A DNA stretch of 64,000 nt from Aphanomyces cochlioides. Its lineage: Eukaryota > Oomycota > Saprolegniomycetes > Saprolegniales > Verrucalvaceae. Position numbers and translations under genes: made by a program. Below are positions 32,108 through 43,076 of the stretch, in pieces. The stretch spans positions 3,162,001 to 3,226,000 of the forward strand of contig JAHQRK010000001.1 of the NCBI GenBank assembly GCA_019828595.1, in the 5' to 3' direction. Below the pieces are notes generated by a model. The model was not told where the DNA came from. It saw only the letters and a program-made list of their open reading frames with translations, and ran no database searches. How positions within the stretch are numbered: the first letter of the stretch is position 1; each line of letters begins with the position of its first letter.

Positions 32108-33011
32108 TCATTTTTTTGAGTAATCAACAAGTGGCCAGTATTGAATAACTTGGCTGTACGACCACTCAACGCTAACACGAACTCTGCTCATGCTGGCATT
32201 GATAATCTTTTGTGCCTCGGACACAGTCGAGCCACCAAAAGGAGAGCAAAAACAATCAGATCGACCATAGGCAGGATCTCCAAAGACAAAATAGTTTTTG
32301 AATCGGCCGTCTTGAAGCAGCTTACTCTCAAGACCAGACTTTCGAAGCAGCGTCAAATCATGTCGGCGGCCTTCAATCGGCCCTAAAATGTGGCAGATCA
32401 TTCCATCAGGGGTCACCATAGTTTGAAATTTCAATGCATATTTTCGCTTATGTCCATTGTAAACAGATCGCTGAGCGATTCCCCCTTTTGGACGACATGT
32501 AGCACGAACAGTACCATCTACGAATGCCCAAATGTTTTGAAGTTCTGCGCCCTTGTCTGATATGGACTGTGCAAAAGTTTCCAAAAGGGGTGCGATTCGA
32601 TCAAAGTCTAAATACAAAATGTCTTTGAAGTATGTGCAAATATGGCCAAGTAAGTGGAAAAAAATGTTGCACATGGCACTACGAGAGCAGCCAAACATTG
32701 CCATAAGGTCAGACCATCGATCAGCGACCGTGAACCGGCGTAATAGAATTCACATTGCTTCCGATCGATCACATCGTGTTCGCTCTTTTGTAATGACCAC
32801 TGGTGGGAGTCGCAGACAAGCGATGGATATCTGCTGCCTTGAACCGGAATTTGTCGATACAATCAGCGTCAGAGAATGCGTTTAAATTGAATGTGATGAA
32901 TGGAATGGTAAGTCGCTCGAGAGAGCGGCGCACTTGTAAAAGTTGCAGTCGACGCAAAAGAGTGGTTTTACCACGAGCAAGACGAATAGCGAGGATGGTG
33001 CAGTAGCGCAT
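32108..33011 (-). pseudogene. Harbinger transposase (DDE_Tnp_4) with a frameshift and an in-frame stop
   Basis: The N-terminal part (from 33011) reads DADCIDKFRFKAADIHRL, then the frame shifts near 32810-32830. The next frame reads PPVVITKERTRCDRSEAM and meets TGA at 32750-32752, where family members have a Cys codon before ILLRRF. The catalytic core has all three acidic residues: WAFVDGTVR, VFGDPAYG and SVEWSYSQV. The protein would therefore be active only if these two lesions were absent; as read it is a pseudogene. Confidence 0.85.
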
Positions 33012-33251
33012 GATTCAGTTTATGGCTTAATTTGACAAGCCTTCTCTAACAATAGAAGTGCTCCACTAAGAATAGCATCTGCGGTAGTTTTGTAAGTTTC
33101 GGGCAAGGATTTACACGAGGTTGCCAAGTCGACTCGACTACGAGTTGCTAAACGAATTGTGCGATGTAATCCACTTGATTTCAGTCGAAGTGCATGATCG
33201 AAGGTGAGCTCGTCAATTTGGTCGCATTTTACAAGTTGCTAAATCTCTCTA

Positions 33252-33855
33252 TTCCAAACGTTTTTTCATTTCTTTTATTCGACATGTTTGTCTTGAGTTT
33301 CGTATGTGAGTGTTCCCTTACTGCAACTTTGCAACATGAGGGAATAAAAATGATCTAAAAGTATTGTGAGAAGTGAAGGAGTGTATTGTCCAATTTTCAA
33401 GCCAATCAGACCATTCTAAGTATCTCATTTTGCACCACTTGCATTGAATTGCCTCTTAAAGGGGCCTCTTTCGAGTGTGGTGTGACCAGCATGGTGCATG
33501 CAAGATACCAACACACACGTTGGAATTGAGCATAACTTTATTCATATATTCATGTAGACACGCTGTGTTACAAAGGGCGACGCTTCTGGAGATAAAAATT
33601 CTATCTAAAAACCAATCATTAACATGAGTCTCTTTATTCTTATAACCTGTTTCATTTCATACATCAATTTTGAAAAAACAATATAAATGCTAAGAGGTAA
33701 TTTCGGATTGCTTTTGAAACTTGGAGCGTCAACCGAGCCATTGAATGCTGCTCGAGAAACCCACGGAAGTAAGGCACTCCAACTCAGCTGGAAGAGGTAC
33801 GATATCGTCATTCGTGTAGAATAGTTGCTTGTATGATCTTGCTCTGATTGTGCAG
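33252..33855. other. AT-rich intergenic stretch before HIRA
   Basis: About 600 bases with no recognisable gene on either strand. The first exon of HIRA may lie in its right part, but I could not place it. Confidence 0.4.
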
Positions 33856-36800
33856 TTGATTTTGAAGCACTTTTGGTTTGCGCTGCAGAGAGACAAAGGA
33901 GAAATCGTTGCCGAGGGATACTGATGGTTTTGCTTTAGAGTGTGCAATCTATGGCATTGACGCCCATCCGAGCGAGTTAAAGTTTGCTACTGCCGGAGGA
34001 GGTACTGATTCTGCAGCAAACTGACCCCTCATGACTCGATAGACAATTGCGTGAAGATATGGTCCTTGGCTCCAATTCCTGAAAAAGATGGGCCAGGCTT
34101 TGAACTTTTAGCGACACTCGCGTGGCACGAGCAAGCTGTAAATTGCGTTCGTTGGTCGCACCATGGTCGATATCTCGCCTCGGGATCGGATGATCATTTG
34201 GTGCTGTTGTACGAATTGCAAGATGGTCCTCCGGCACCTGTACCTTTCGGATCGAATCAAGTGCCGAACAAAGAAAAGTGGGTTCGATGCGCTATGCTTA
34301 AAAACCACACCATGGGTATGTCGAGCCTCAATTATATTCCTCTGTAATATCGTCATAGACGTACAGGACGTTGCGTGGTCTCCAGATGATCGTATGCTGG
34401 CAACATGCAGCATCGACAATTCGATTTTAATTTGGTCGATGGACCAAGTATGCTCAGTGATGACACACCCAATCCATCACCTGTCAGGACACAATGGATG
34501 GGTCAAAGGTGTCGCGTGGGATCCTGTTGGAAAAGTAAGCTTCCCCACTTCTTTTTGTCATCAAAGCTCTCTGTAGTATTTATCAAGTGCTGGTGAAGAC
34601 AAATGTATTATTATGTGGCGTGTGGATACGTGGGAGGTACGAGCTGCTCTCAAGCCCTCCTTGGTACTCATCCAATTCGTCTAGATGGAAGAAAAGATTG
34701 AAGCTCCTTTTGAGCAAGGGACAACGACATCGCATTTTCGAAGGCTTTCGTGGGCACCCGACGGAAGTATAGTGTGTGGAACGCATGCTTTCAAAGTACA
34801 GCTCGATTCTCTTCTAATTACTGACTGTATGATTGATGTAGTCGAAGCAAGATGTTGCCGCATTGATCGAGAGGAAAACATGGAAGAACGAAGTCAACTT
34901 TGTCGGCCATAAAGGCGTTGTGACCACTGCGCGTTTCAACCCCCGTCTCCTCGGTATGCCAGCAGGACTTGCGAGTGACTTATATGGTTGTAGCCAAGAC
35001 TGCCAACAAAGAATTTGCATGTTGTGCTTTGGGTGGCGACGATTGCACCGTCAGCGTCTGGCTTGCAGATGTCGCCCGTCCCCTGGCTGTCGTCAAGGAT
35101 TGTTTTGATGCATCAGTGACTGATCTTAGTTGGTCATACGATGGATTTACGCTCCTCAGTGCGTCGCTCGATGGTACCATTTGCTTTTTCCAGGTGTGAT
35201 GGTATATGCTTTCTCCACTAACGATGAGAATAGTTCTCTGCGGATGAACTGGGCAAGCCAATTACTCCACAGCAGCAAAGCCGCTTGCTTCAGCAACGAG
35301 TACGTTCTCGAGTGTGCTCACAAGTCTAATCTGTGTAGTATGGCGCCTTAGCCGGGCTTACGTCGGGTTGTACTTTGGTTGAAAATCCTGTCCAGCTCGA
35401 GGTGCATAACAACGAGAGTTGTGTTTTGGCTCACATTTTTGTGGCACCGTGTAGTTGGAAGGGCAGCAAAAACAATCAGCGCTCGACAAGTTGGCTAAAC
35501 GCATCACTCCCCTCAGCGAACCTCCTCCATCTGAAGCAAAAGATGTCTTCACATTGGCCGCAAGACCAAAATCGGCATCTGGTGATACTACTTCGGCCCC
35601 CAAACCAGCAACAGACACAGCTGCTCCAACTAATGGATCAAACACCGTGACTTTGCTCACGGCAAGGCCCAAATCAAAGAAAACGGAGGAAGCAAAGCAA
35701 CCAGTCGTAGCAAAAACCATCATTGCCGGCGAGGCATCCCACAGCCCGCAGGTGAAGAGAAAGCGCATCGAACCAAAGCCTGCCACAACCTCAGTTGCTC
35801 CCCCAGCAGCAAACTTGCTCGTGTACGTTTGCGTGTTGAAAGACCCCTTGTTAATTCGATTTGTTTAGGATCCCCAAGGACACGACAAACGCACAGACAC
35901 ATCCAGAAATTCCAGGCCGGACTACCTTCACCATAAATGTGAAAGGAACAGAAAAGGTTCTCGAATGCAGAGTGGTTGAAGAGGGCTCTTTGGTCTACTC
36001 TTGCTTGTCATGCATTGATGGTGGAAGCGTTCAGTGGATGGATCGCCTCCCTGGCCAAGTCGTGTGCATGACTGGTAACCAAGCTTTTTGTGCAGTCGGT
36101 ACATCGGATGGACATTTGTACGTCTTGTCGCCGTTGGGAAGGCGGCTCTTCCCTTGCATTGGTATGGCAATATCCATCATTCTTCTTTCACTGTGACTAG
36201 CTCTGGGTCATGGATTTTCATCCATCGAGTGCAGTACACAAACGTCGCCATACCTGCTTGTCATTTTAACGAACGGAGACTTGAAAACATGGACAATTAC
36301 AGGGAAGAAGTGTACAATCTCGACTTCTTTATGCGGGATGACGGTACCAGTCGGCCACTAGTCGTAGTTGAGATCGGCTTGTGCTCGTAGACTAACAAGT
36401 CCACGTTGATCCGATCCATGGTCACTGCAACAGGTCAACCTATTATCACTGTTGCTGTTGCGGGAGCTCAAGGCAACATTCTGCACTCGTTCACTTACGA
36501 CTTGGCCATGCAATGCTGGTTTGTTGCTTTTCCAACATGATTTGCTCACATTCCGCGTCTAGGATGCGCGTGGCTGATGATTCATTTGCGTACTCTGATT
36601 TCCAATCGCATTTGACATCTGATGCGGTCGTTGCTTCCGATATTCCGGTGAGTTGGACGATCCCACACCGTGGTTGATGAGATGTCTGCTGTAGGTTGGC
36701 ACTCTTCGTCGCCTACAAAACGCATCGACGCATACTCGGTCGGCCAAATCAATGCTGGCTGGCATGAACAACTCGATCATTCAACATCACGTGACTCGCA

Positions 36801-37198
36801 CTCATTTGGAGCACCAAGTCGCCTCCAGTTTGGCTTTACAGAGCTCCACCGAGTACATGCATTGGTAATGAGCCTGCAAAGCCACATGTCTGACGGAAAT
36901 GTGTAGGTTGAAAGTATATACGCGGCATCTCTCGAATGATGGAGATGTTTTGCGTCTCGAGGAAATCTGCAAAGAGCTCCTCGGTCCCTTGTCAGCGACT
37001 GCTTCGACAACGGACTGGGAGTTTAATATTCTGGTACACTCAATCCTATTTCCATCGACTATTTACCAATGCATGCAGGATATGCCCAAGCGCCATGTCC
37101 TCCAAACTGTCGTGCTCCCTCAAATGGCGACGAATCGAGTGCTGCAGCGACTGGTCCAAAAATATCAGCTACTGTTGGACGAGACACGGTCAAAGTAA
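33856..37198 (+). CDS. HIRA-like histone H3.3 chaperone
   Basis: Many exons with introns of about 40-45 nt. The first half is a WD40 propeller: YGIDAHPSELKFATAGGDN, CVRWSHHGRYLASGSDDHLV, DVAWSPDDRMLATCSIDNSI, WVKGVAWDPVGK, RRLSWAPDGSIVCGTHAFK and DLSWSYDGFTLLSASLDGTI. Then comes a long disordered Ser/Pro/Lys linker ending in a short basic segment (QVKRKRIEPK) at the place of the B domain that binds ASF1. The C-terminal Hir_C region has GGSVQWMDRLPGQVVCMTGN and FCAVGTSDGHLYVLSPLGRR. TAA at 37196-37198. HIRA deposits H3.3-type histones outside replication. The first exon and start codon are not resolved. Confidence 0.85.
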
Positions 37199-37526
37199 AC
37201 GCCATCCATCCAAACCCATGACTTGGACTGGTTCTGCATGCTGGTTCGACATAAACTAATGCGATGACGTCATGGTCGAATCGTCGCGATGTTGATACAA
37301 TGTCCATCCACGTTGTCGTTGTATACAATCCATTGGGATGCGGCTGCAGCTTCATAGCCATCGCTAGCTGTCGACCATCCGTGCGCATTGCATTCACCCC
37401 AGCATCTTGATGGATCCGGCGCATGCACGCCGCACATCCATCTGACGCACACACCACTCGAAACAGCCGGATCTGACGCCATGGCAAGCACTTGAACCCG
37501 GCCCGAGCGGATGAACCTTCCAAAGC

Positions 37527-37575
37527 TTATCCGGACGTCGGATTTGGTTGGCTGTTCGGATAAAGTTATCCGGAA
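37527..37575. promoter_or_regulatory. Three TTATCCGGA-type motifs upstream of the C18orf63-like gene
   Basis: TTATCCGGA at 37527-37535, its reverse TTCGGATAA at 37555-37563, and TTATCCGGAA at 37566-37575 lie 120-170 bases before the start codon at 37694. The rest of the 495-base gap after HIRA holds no gene that I recognise. Confidence 0.45.
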
Positions 37576-37693
37576 AATCGGTTCAATGTCGAAATTCAAA
37601 AAGATTCGATAAATTGCGCCATTTTCAGTTTGGAATTCGCAGTGGAAAGTACAAACCGCGCGCCTTTTGGAGCGATCTGCCGTTGGACGTGAG

Positions 37694-38803
37694 ATGAAGT
37701 ACGAAGACAACCATACGTTGAGGCGATTTGAAGTTCGCGTGGATGTACAGGAGCTCTTGGCTGTACGAACACCCCAGACATCGTTGATGGTGACTCTCAG
37801 TGGCGAGCATCATCCATCTGCCATTGAACATATGAGCAACCTGCTCATGGAAAAACGAGTCTTGCACAGCGTTGTCACGCATGACGGACGAAAGACAATC
37901 GTCGCGGTCGACGATATGCCGAGTGTTTGGGCGAGTGCTGTCGGGTGTGGACTCACTGTGAACATCCATCGTGAGAAAGGACCCATGTCCAACTTTGTCC
38001 TGAACGAACTGTGCTGTGCCCTGGTGTTGCTTCAGTTGAAAGCAAGCGGAAGTCTGTGCATGGGACAAAGCGGCACGTTCACCATGAACAATCAACTGCG
38101 ACCCGATGAAGTCCAGTGCATCCAAATCCACGAACTGCGCCTGATTGGTCACCACGTCGTGTTGTCCTTTTCCCCGGTCGTGTACTCAATGAAGACTGCC
38201 GACATGTTTATTCGAGAACTACGGGCAAATACAGTCGGCGGTGTGCCAGTAACAGACGATGTGGTGTCACGGCACGTTGTGACGAACAATCTGCTCTACG
38301 CTGTTCCAGGCATGACCGAGTGCCGAGTACTTCTATACTCGTCCCATCTTCCCCAGCCTACAAATCTGGCGAATGTGAATCTCGAGCAAGGCCTACGCAA
38401 GTTCGCCCCGCAGACCGAAGCTGAGTACCGCTCGTACTGGAAGGCTGTGCACCGTATGGATCTCCCACAAGACTTTGGAGGGTACCTTCGCGTGCAATTC
38501 GCGAGCGGAGACGAGCTGACCTATCCTGCCTCATGCATTTCCACAAATTTCCATGTGCTGCACAAGCAATCACGGCTGGAGGCCCAAGACATCGCGCGAA
38601 TGCTATTTTTAACGCTGAAAGCTGGCTTTGGCAAAGCTGCGGTTGTCATGCATGACGAATCGCGAGAGAGTAAAACGGCTCAACTTTTGCCAGCATCGGC
38701 ATTGATTGAAACCTCGTCCTTCGAAAATGGAACATGCCACGTTGTACGAAAACGCGGGGACGACATCTCCCACGACAATGTCAAACGGAAGAAGGGATGT
38801 TGA
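37694..38803 (+). CDS. C18orf63-like protein (DUF4708 type)
   Basis: A single exon of 369 codons from ATG 37694. The C-terminal half matches the pattern of human C18orf63: NNLLYAVPGMTECRVLLYS, YRSYWKAVHRMDLPQDFGGY and GDELTYPASCISTNFHVLH, corresponding to the LP.DCG and F.YP.SCI segments. The N-terminal half has the same predicted alternation of strands. The family has no established function. A basic tail (NVKRKKGC) ends the protein. Its neighbours are HIRA and the ciliary assembly factor DNAAF3, which is convergent with it. Confidence 0.65.
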   Translation: MKYEDNHTLRRFEVRVDVQELLAVRTPQTSLMVTLSGEHHPSAIEHMSNLLMEKRVLHSVVTHDGRKTIVAVDDMPSVWASAVGCGLTVNIHREKGPMSNFVLNELCCALVLLQLKASGSLCMGQSGTFTMNNQLRPDEVQCIQIHELRLIGHHVVLSFSPVVYSMKTADMFIRELRANTVGGVPVTDDVVSRHVVTNNLLYAVPGMTECRVLLYSSHLPQPTNLANVNLEQGLRKFAPQTEAEYRSYWKAVHRMDLPQDFGGYLRVQFASGDELTYPASCISTNFHVLHKQSRLEAQDIARMLFLTLKAGFGKAAVVMHDESRESKTAQLLPASALIETSSFENGTCHVVRKRGDDISHDNVKRKKGC

Positions 38804-38916
38804 TCTGCCGAACGTCCAAACCAGTTTTGCACCTTCGCCACGTGACCCCTGAACGAACCATCACATTATTCAATTAACGTTACGCAAGAGCCATGCATTT
38901 TTTAATCAATTCACAT

Positions 38917-40873
38917 TCATGTGGCTTTGCGTTCGAAATCGAACTTGAGCACTGCATTGTCCTTCTTGTACGCATCTTGCGCTCCAAATACTCGTTGCTT
39001 CTTCGTGTGCTTGAGTCCTAAGCTTTCAGCAAACTCGACGAGTTTCTCTATGTACGTCGCGCGCTCTTTCTCCTTCAACGGCAGCAAAAACCTGAGGAAG
39101 TTGAGTGAATCGCCCGTCTCTAAAAAGATCGCAACGTACACTGATGATTCGACGGAAACACGGGCATTGTCCGTGAGCAAATCGGTCAAGGGATGCTCCT
39201 CGTCGGGCTTCGTGAGCAAATTGGTTGCGTGAACAGACACGTGCACGTGGTGAAATTTGTGCTGGTATCGAGGCTTCTTTGCCAATTCTTGGACATCCCC
39301 CGAGAGTAAAATCACCTACAAGTCGGCGTTCCCATCACAGTTCTTGCGATTCAGTATACCTTGACGCCGTCAAATGACTCAACGATACGTTGTGCTCGCT
39401 TCCTCCCATCAACTTGAGCTCTACACGTGTTTGTCAGGAGGATGTATGAGGACTGTCTTTACTCATCGCGTTCTTCGTCCAGCTCTTCAAAGCGATTGTT
39501 GTCGTTTTCACCGTCCACCATGGAAAGCGGGACTTCGTTGCGTTTCCCATCTTCAATCTCGCCAATGCCGCTGTAGACATCATGCGCTTTCTTCATCTTG
39601 TAGATTTCGCCAGTCTCAATCTCATGGAGATTCGAGAGCACATTGAAGACGGCGATTTCAGTCGTATTCTACAACCGACATGAGGTTCAACGAGCGCATC
39701 AAACTCTCCAGACATGACGATTCTGTTCGCACCCAGTGCCTTTGTTGTGGATCTCAAACAGTCCATCGGCGAATTTGTTTGACTACACATGATGCTCACA
39801 TCAGGATCCCATCCATTCGACGGAATCGTACTCGAAAGCAGTCGACGCCGTATGAAATATATGGTCCGACGATGATATCAAGCCAAAATCCACGGCACAG
39901 GACTGATCCGTGGCCTCGTTTCGTCGCCTTTCAAGATGATGACTTTGACATGTGCACTCGGGTCGAGTACCTCGGTGTACGACGCCATGGTTCGATTTGG
40001 AGTCGTGTATTCCTGGTCGCCAAACTCAAACGCAATGCCCGAGTTGCGCCATTGCTTGAACTGCTTGATGTGGATCACACTCGCGTCTTGGATCTTCTTG
40101 AGCGTCATCTACCACACATTCACGATCGTCATCAAAGTCAGCTTGAAGAGATGCCCACCGTGTAATCCCAGTCGAAGAGATTTGCTCGGTAGTCGTAGCG
40201 ATTCTCATAGAAATGACGAAGTCGCTGGTCGCGCAGTCGCTCCACTACGTCAAGATATGAGATCTCCAAGCTAAATCTGTTGTCATCTAGACAATTGAAG
40301 GGGACTGACGTCGACCACGACTGAAAGATATCGACCAATGCGTCCCGCTGCTTCATCTTGAGATGATTCAAGTCCACCAAGTCTGCGAGTCGACCACGTT
40401 CGTTGCAGACGAGTTCAATGAGCTGCTTGGCTTTTTCCTCGATGTACTCGCTTGTTCGGCCCTGGTGCCAGCGATGAGAAGCGATGCGAAGGAGGAGAGC
40501 TTACCTGGACCAGCGCATTTCCAAAGACTTCGAGGAACAGATTGCATCGCTGTCGGAGTGGAATCTCCCAGTCTTGGATGATCTGCAGCTGCAAGAGCGC
40601 TCGGGCCAAACTCTCTGGCGCTTTCTCAAACACGTAAATATACAAAGGTCGCTTCTTCCACCGTCGAGAGCGAGCAATTGTCGTCAAGACGTGTCGAATG
40701 TCGCCAGGATTCAAGACAAGAACGCACAACGGCTCCTCCCTCGATGAGCTTTTCCGCGTTTGATTGCTGGTGTCGGCGGGGGATGAAACTCCTTCCTGCA
40801 GGTCAAACGCAGGGGAAAAGCCCCACATTCCAAGCGTTCCGAGCGACAACAAGTTTCCTGTCTTGGACGTCAT
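38917..40873 (-). CDS. DNAAF3-like axonemal dynein assembly factor
   Basis: Multi-exon gene (introns about 40-60 nt). The start at ATG 40871-40873 gives GTLGMWGFSPAFDLQE, matching the WGLSPALDLQ opening of DNAAF3. The first domain continues with GDIRHVLTTIARSRRW, IYVFEKAPESLARALLQLQI and QRCNLFLEVFGNALVQ. Later exons have YRANLFDWDYTVGI, a hallmark of the family, and GIAFEFGDQEYTTPNRTMAS. The C-terminal exon (39315-38917) contains VYVAIFLETGDSLNFLRFL. DNAAF3 (Chlamydomonas PF22) acts in the cytoplasm in pre-assembly of dynein arms. With the SPAG17-like gene this points to an organism with motile flagella. Confidence 0.85.
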
Positions 40874-40914
40874 GCCTACTGTTGCTGCTGCTGTGGTGCG
40901 TGATGGAAGATTAG

Positions 40915-43072
40915 AAAGTCCACCGTGAAGCGACACTCGTGCAAAATATTCTGAAAGCGAAACCGCCGCGAGAAGATCTCTCTCTCAGTGGGGAGAGCTC
41001 ACAAGCTCAAGGAGAGATTGATGAGGTAGAGACTCTCCGTGGAACTTGCACAACGCCGCGTCGTAGTGAAGTGACTGTGTACAGCTTTCAAGCCGCGCTG
41101 TACAAACTCGACGAGACCACGCACGAGTGGACGCTCAGCGACGCCCAAGCTGACGGAGATGCGATTGCGCAGTACTACGTCTTCATGGACGAAGCCGACA
41201 CAGTCAAATTTCGCATGGTTGGATGGGTACAAGACACTGGCGACGTTGTGCTCAACAGTCCCCTCACAAAAGACTGCATCTGGCTGCCCGTGAACGAATA
41301 CTTTGTCCAGTTTACATCACCAGACGACACGACCATGGGTCTCTCCTTCACAGACGTCGATCAAGCGCGAGAGACGTCAACGATTGTGCAAAAGATCCTT
41401 CAAAACCTCAACCGTGGGGCCGAAAACAATGGCGAGCATGGAGAAAGCGGCGACAGCGTGGTTTCCTCATCCACGACACTCATGGACGATCTCAAACAGG
41501 TACGAAGTGGATCTACGCCGCCAACACTGAGTCTTGACGGCATTTCTATCGCAGTATCTCACCTTTGTCCGCACGCATGGAACTTCCTCCCTGGCGTACC
41601 TTGAAGCGATTCCACCAGAAGACATTGCGCATGTCGTCGTGAGCATCTTCAATCCAAAACGCGGATTCACATCTCCCCTAGACGGATCTAAACACAATCA
41701 TGGAACCTCCATGTGCGTCGGAGCGATCTTCTCAAAGCCGCACAGTCGACAGTTTTCTCTCGGACGAAGATCGACAGAGTTTTCGACTTCAATACGCAGC
41801 GACGCAACTTGCAAAAGTGGCTGAACCGCCCAAGCGACGAAGCTGCAGCGTCCCGCCAGCGTTCTTGTCCTCCTCGTCATCGTCGTCGCCCACGGACACG
41901 TTGCGCCGAGGAAGCGTTCCCCTTGGAAAGACCGTGCCTTTTCTCAAACGATGTTCCTCCTCCGCCAACAGTTCCTTCTCGTCCAGAACGAGCTCTCGAC
42001 GTCAATCTCTTGCAAACTTTGACGAAGTGGAGAAAGCAACGATGGCTGCCGTCGACTGCAATCTCCAAGCCGAGCGTGACAACGATCCAGCTTTCCTTCG
42101 AGGTACATTTTCGTCCTCCATGTACTTTGTCGCGATCATGCCATGTTGATAGCAACCTTTGGATCGTATTCGGGCGTCACGGTCGGTCGGGAAGCGAACA
42201 CCTCGAGCGACAGCGCTATCAGTCGGCCATTTCAAACCAAGCAAGAAATGCACGTGACGTTCAACGCCGAACTCGCGCGGTACGAAGGACTCCCCGTCGC
42301 GTGGCGGGGCTTGAACAAACAGTTTGGTCTGCCCATCGACGCCGTCCCGAAACGAAAAGTCGACGGCTACGAGACAAAAATCCCCGCCGTGCTGCAAATG
42401 ATGAAGGAATACTTGGCTCTCCACGGTGGATTAGAGACCGAAGGCGTCTTTCGCCTCGCGCCGGACAAGGAAGAATGCAGTCTTGTGAAAGAAGCGATCA
42501 ACAATGGATCGTTCGCGGGCTGCAATGACGTTCACATCATTGCAAACTTGATCAAGGTACCGCCTTGGACTTCTCCAGAGGGAGAGAGCGTCACGATGGC
42601 GGCGATCGTAGGTTTGGTTCCGCGATCTTCCCACGAGTCTATTCAATGCGATCCCCGAGAAGTCCATCTACAAAGTCTGCGAGCTCAGAGTACGTCGCCA
42701 GGATCTCCATGGGATGCTCTCTCAACCACCATGAAGGAATTCCATCAAGCTCTGAGCGTCCTTGATGAAGGCGTGCCGGAGAGCACCAAGGGCGTCATCC
42801 TCTGGCTGCTGGACTTGATGGCGGAAGTCGTCAAGCACGAGAAGAAGACCAAAATGAGCGCCAAGAACATGGGTATCGTCCTCTCCCTCTCATGTCGCCA
42901 TGCTCATGCTCTTCCTGCTGTCGTAGCCATCGTGCTGTCGCCCAATTTATTCAGCATTGCGTCGGACAATCCGATGGTGGCGCTCACGATGTCTCAAAAG
43001 GTTGCCGAGTTCACGACCGTGCTGCTCAATGCTCGCCTCGCGCTCCATCACGGCTATGACGTCAAGCACTAA
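40915..43072 (+). CDS. WH1-type domain plus CRIB-like and RhoGAP protein
   Basis: The N-terminal 200 residues resemble a WH1/EVH1 domain: VTVYSFQAALYKLDETTHEW, KFRMVGWVQDTGDVV and FTDVDQARETSTIVQKILQ. A middle region is Ser/Pro-rich. A CRIB-like stretch (QEMHVTFNAELARYEGLPVAW) leads into a RhoGAP domain: VLQMMKEYLALHGGLETEGVFRLAP with the arginine finger, and after a short intron VWFRDLPTSLFNAIPEKSIY. The ending is YDVKH with TAA at 43070-43072. It probably turns off a Rho/Rac GTPase near actin. The first exon is missing: the frame opens at 40915 right after an acceptor-like TTAG, and no start ATG is certain. Four bases separate its stop from that of the next gene. Confidence 0.75.
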
Positions 43073-43076
43073 GTGT

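Larger units (their letters stand above)
30841..33251. mobile_element. PIF/Harbinger-type DNA transposon, decayed
   Basis: About 2.4 kb. The left end begins TAGAAAGATTTAGCAACT (30841) and the right end, read on the minus strand, TAGAGAGATTTAGCAACT (33251), giving terminal repeats of about 18 bases with one mismatch. Between them are the two genes usual for Harbinger elements: a Myb/SANT-like protein on the plus strand and a DDE transposase on the minus strand. I found no clean 3-bp target duplication, perhaps because the left flank is the duplicated terminus described separately. Confidence 0.8.

Noticed and set aside
37270..37710. Minus-strand frame of 146 codons between HIRA and the C18orf63-like gene
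   Set aside because: It runs across the promoter motifs and into the antisense of the next gene, with no domain or codon character. A shorter frame within it (70 codons) is no better supported.
23253..40874. Divergent genes sharing overlapping ATG codons (CATG at 23253, 26518 and 40871)
   Set aside because: CATG is its own reverse complement, so any ATG preceded by C looks like this. In each case at least one gene probably starts elsewhere.
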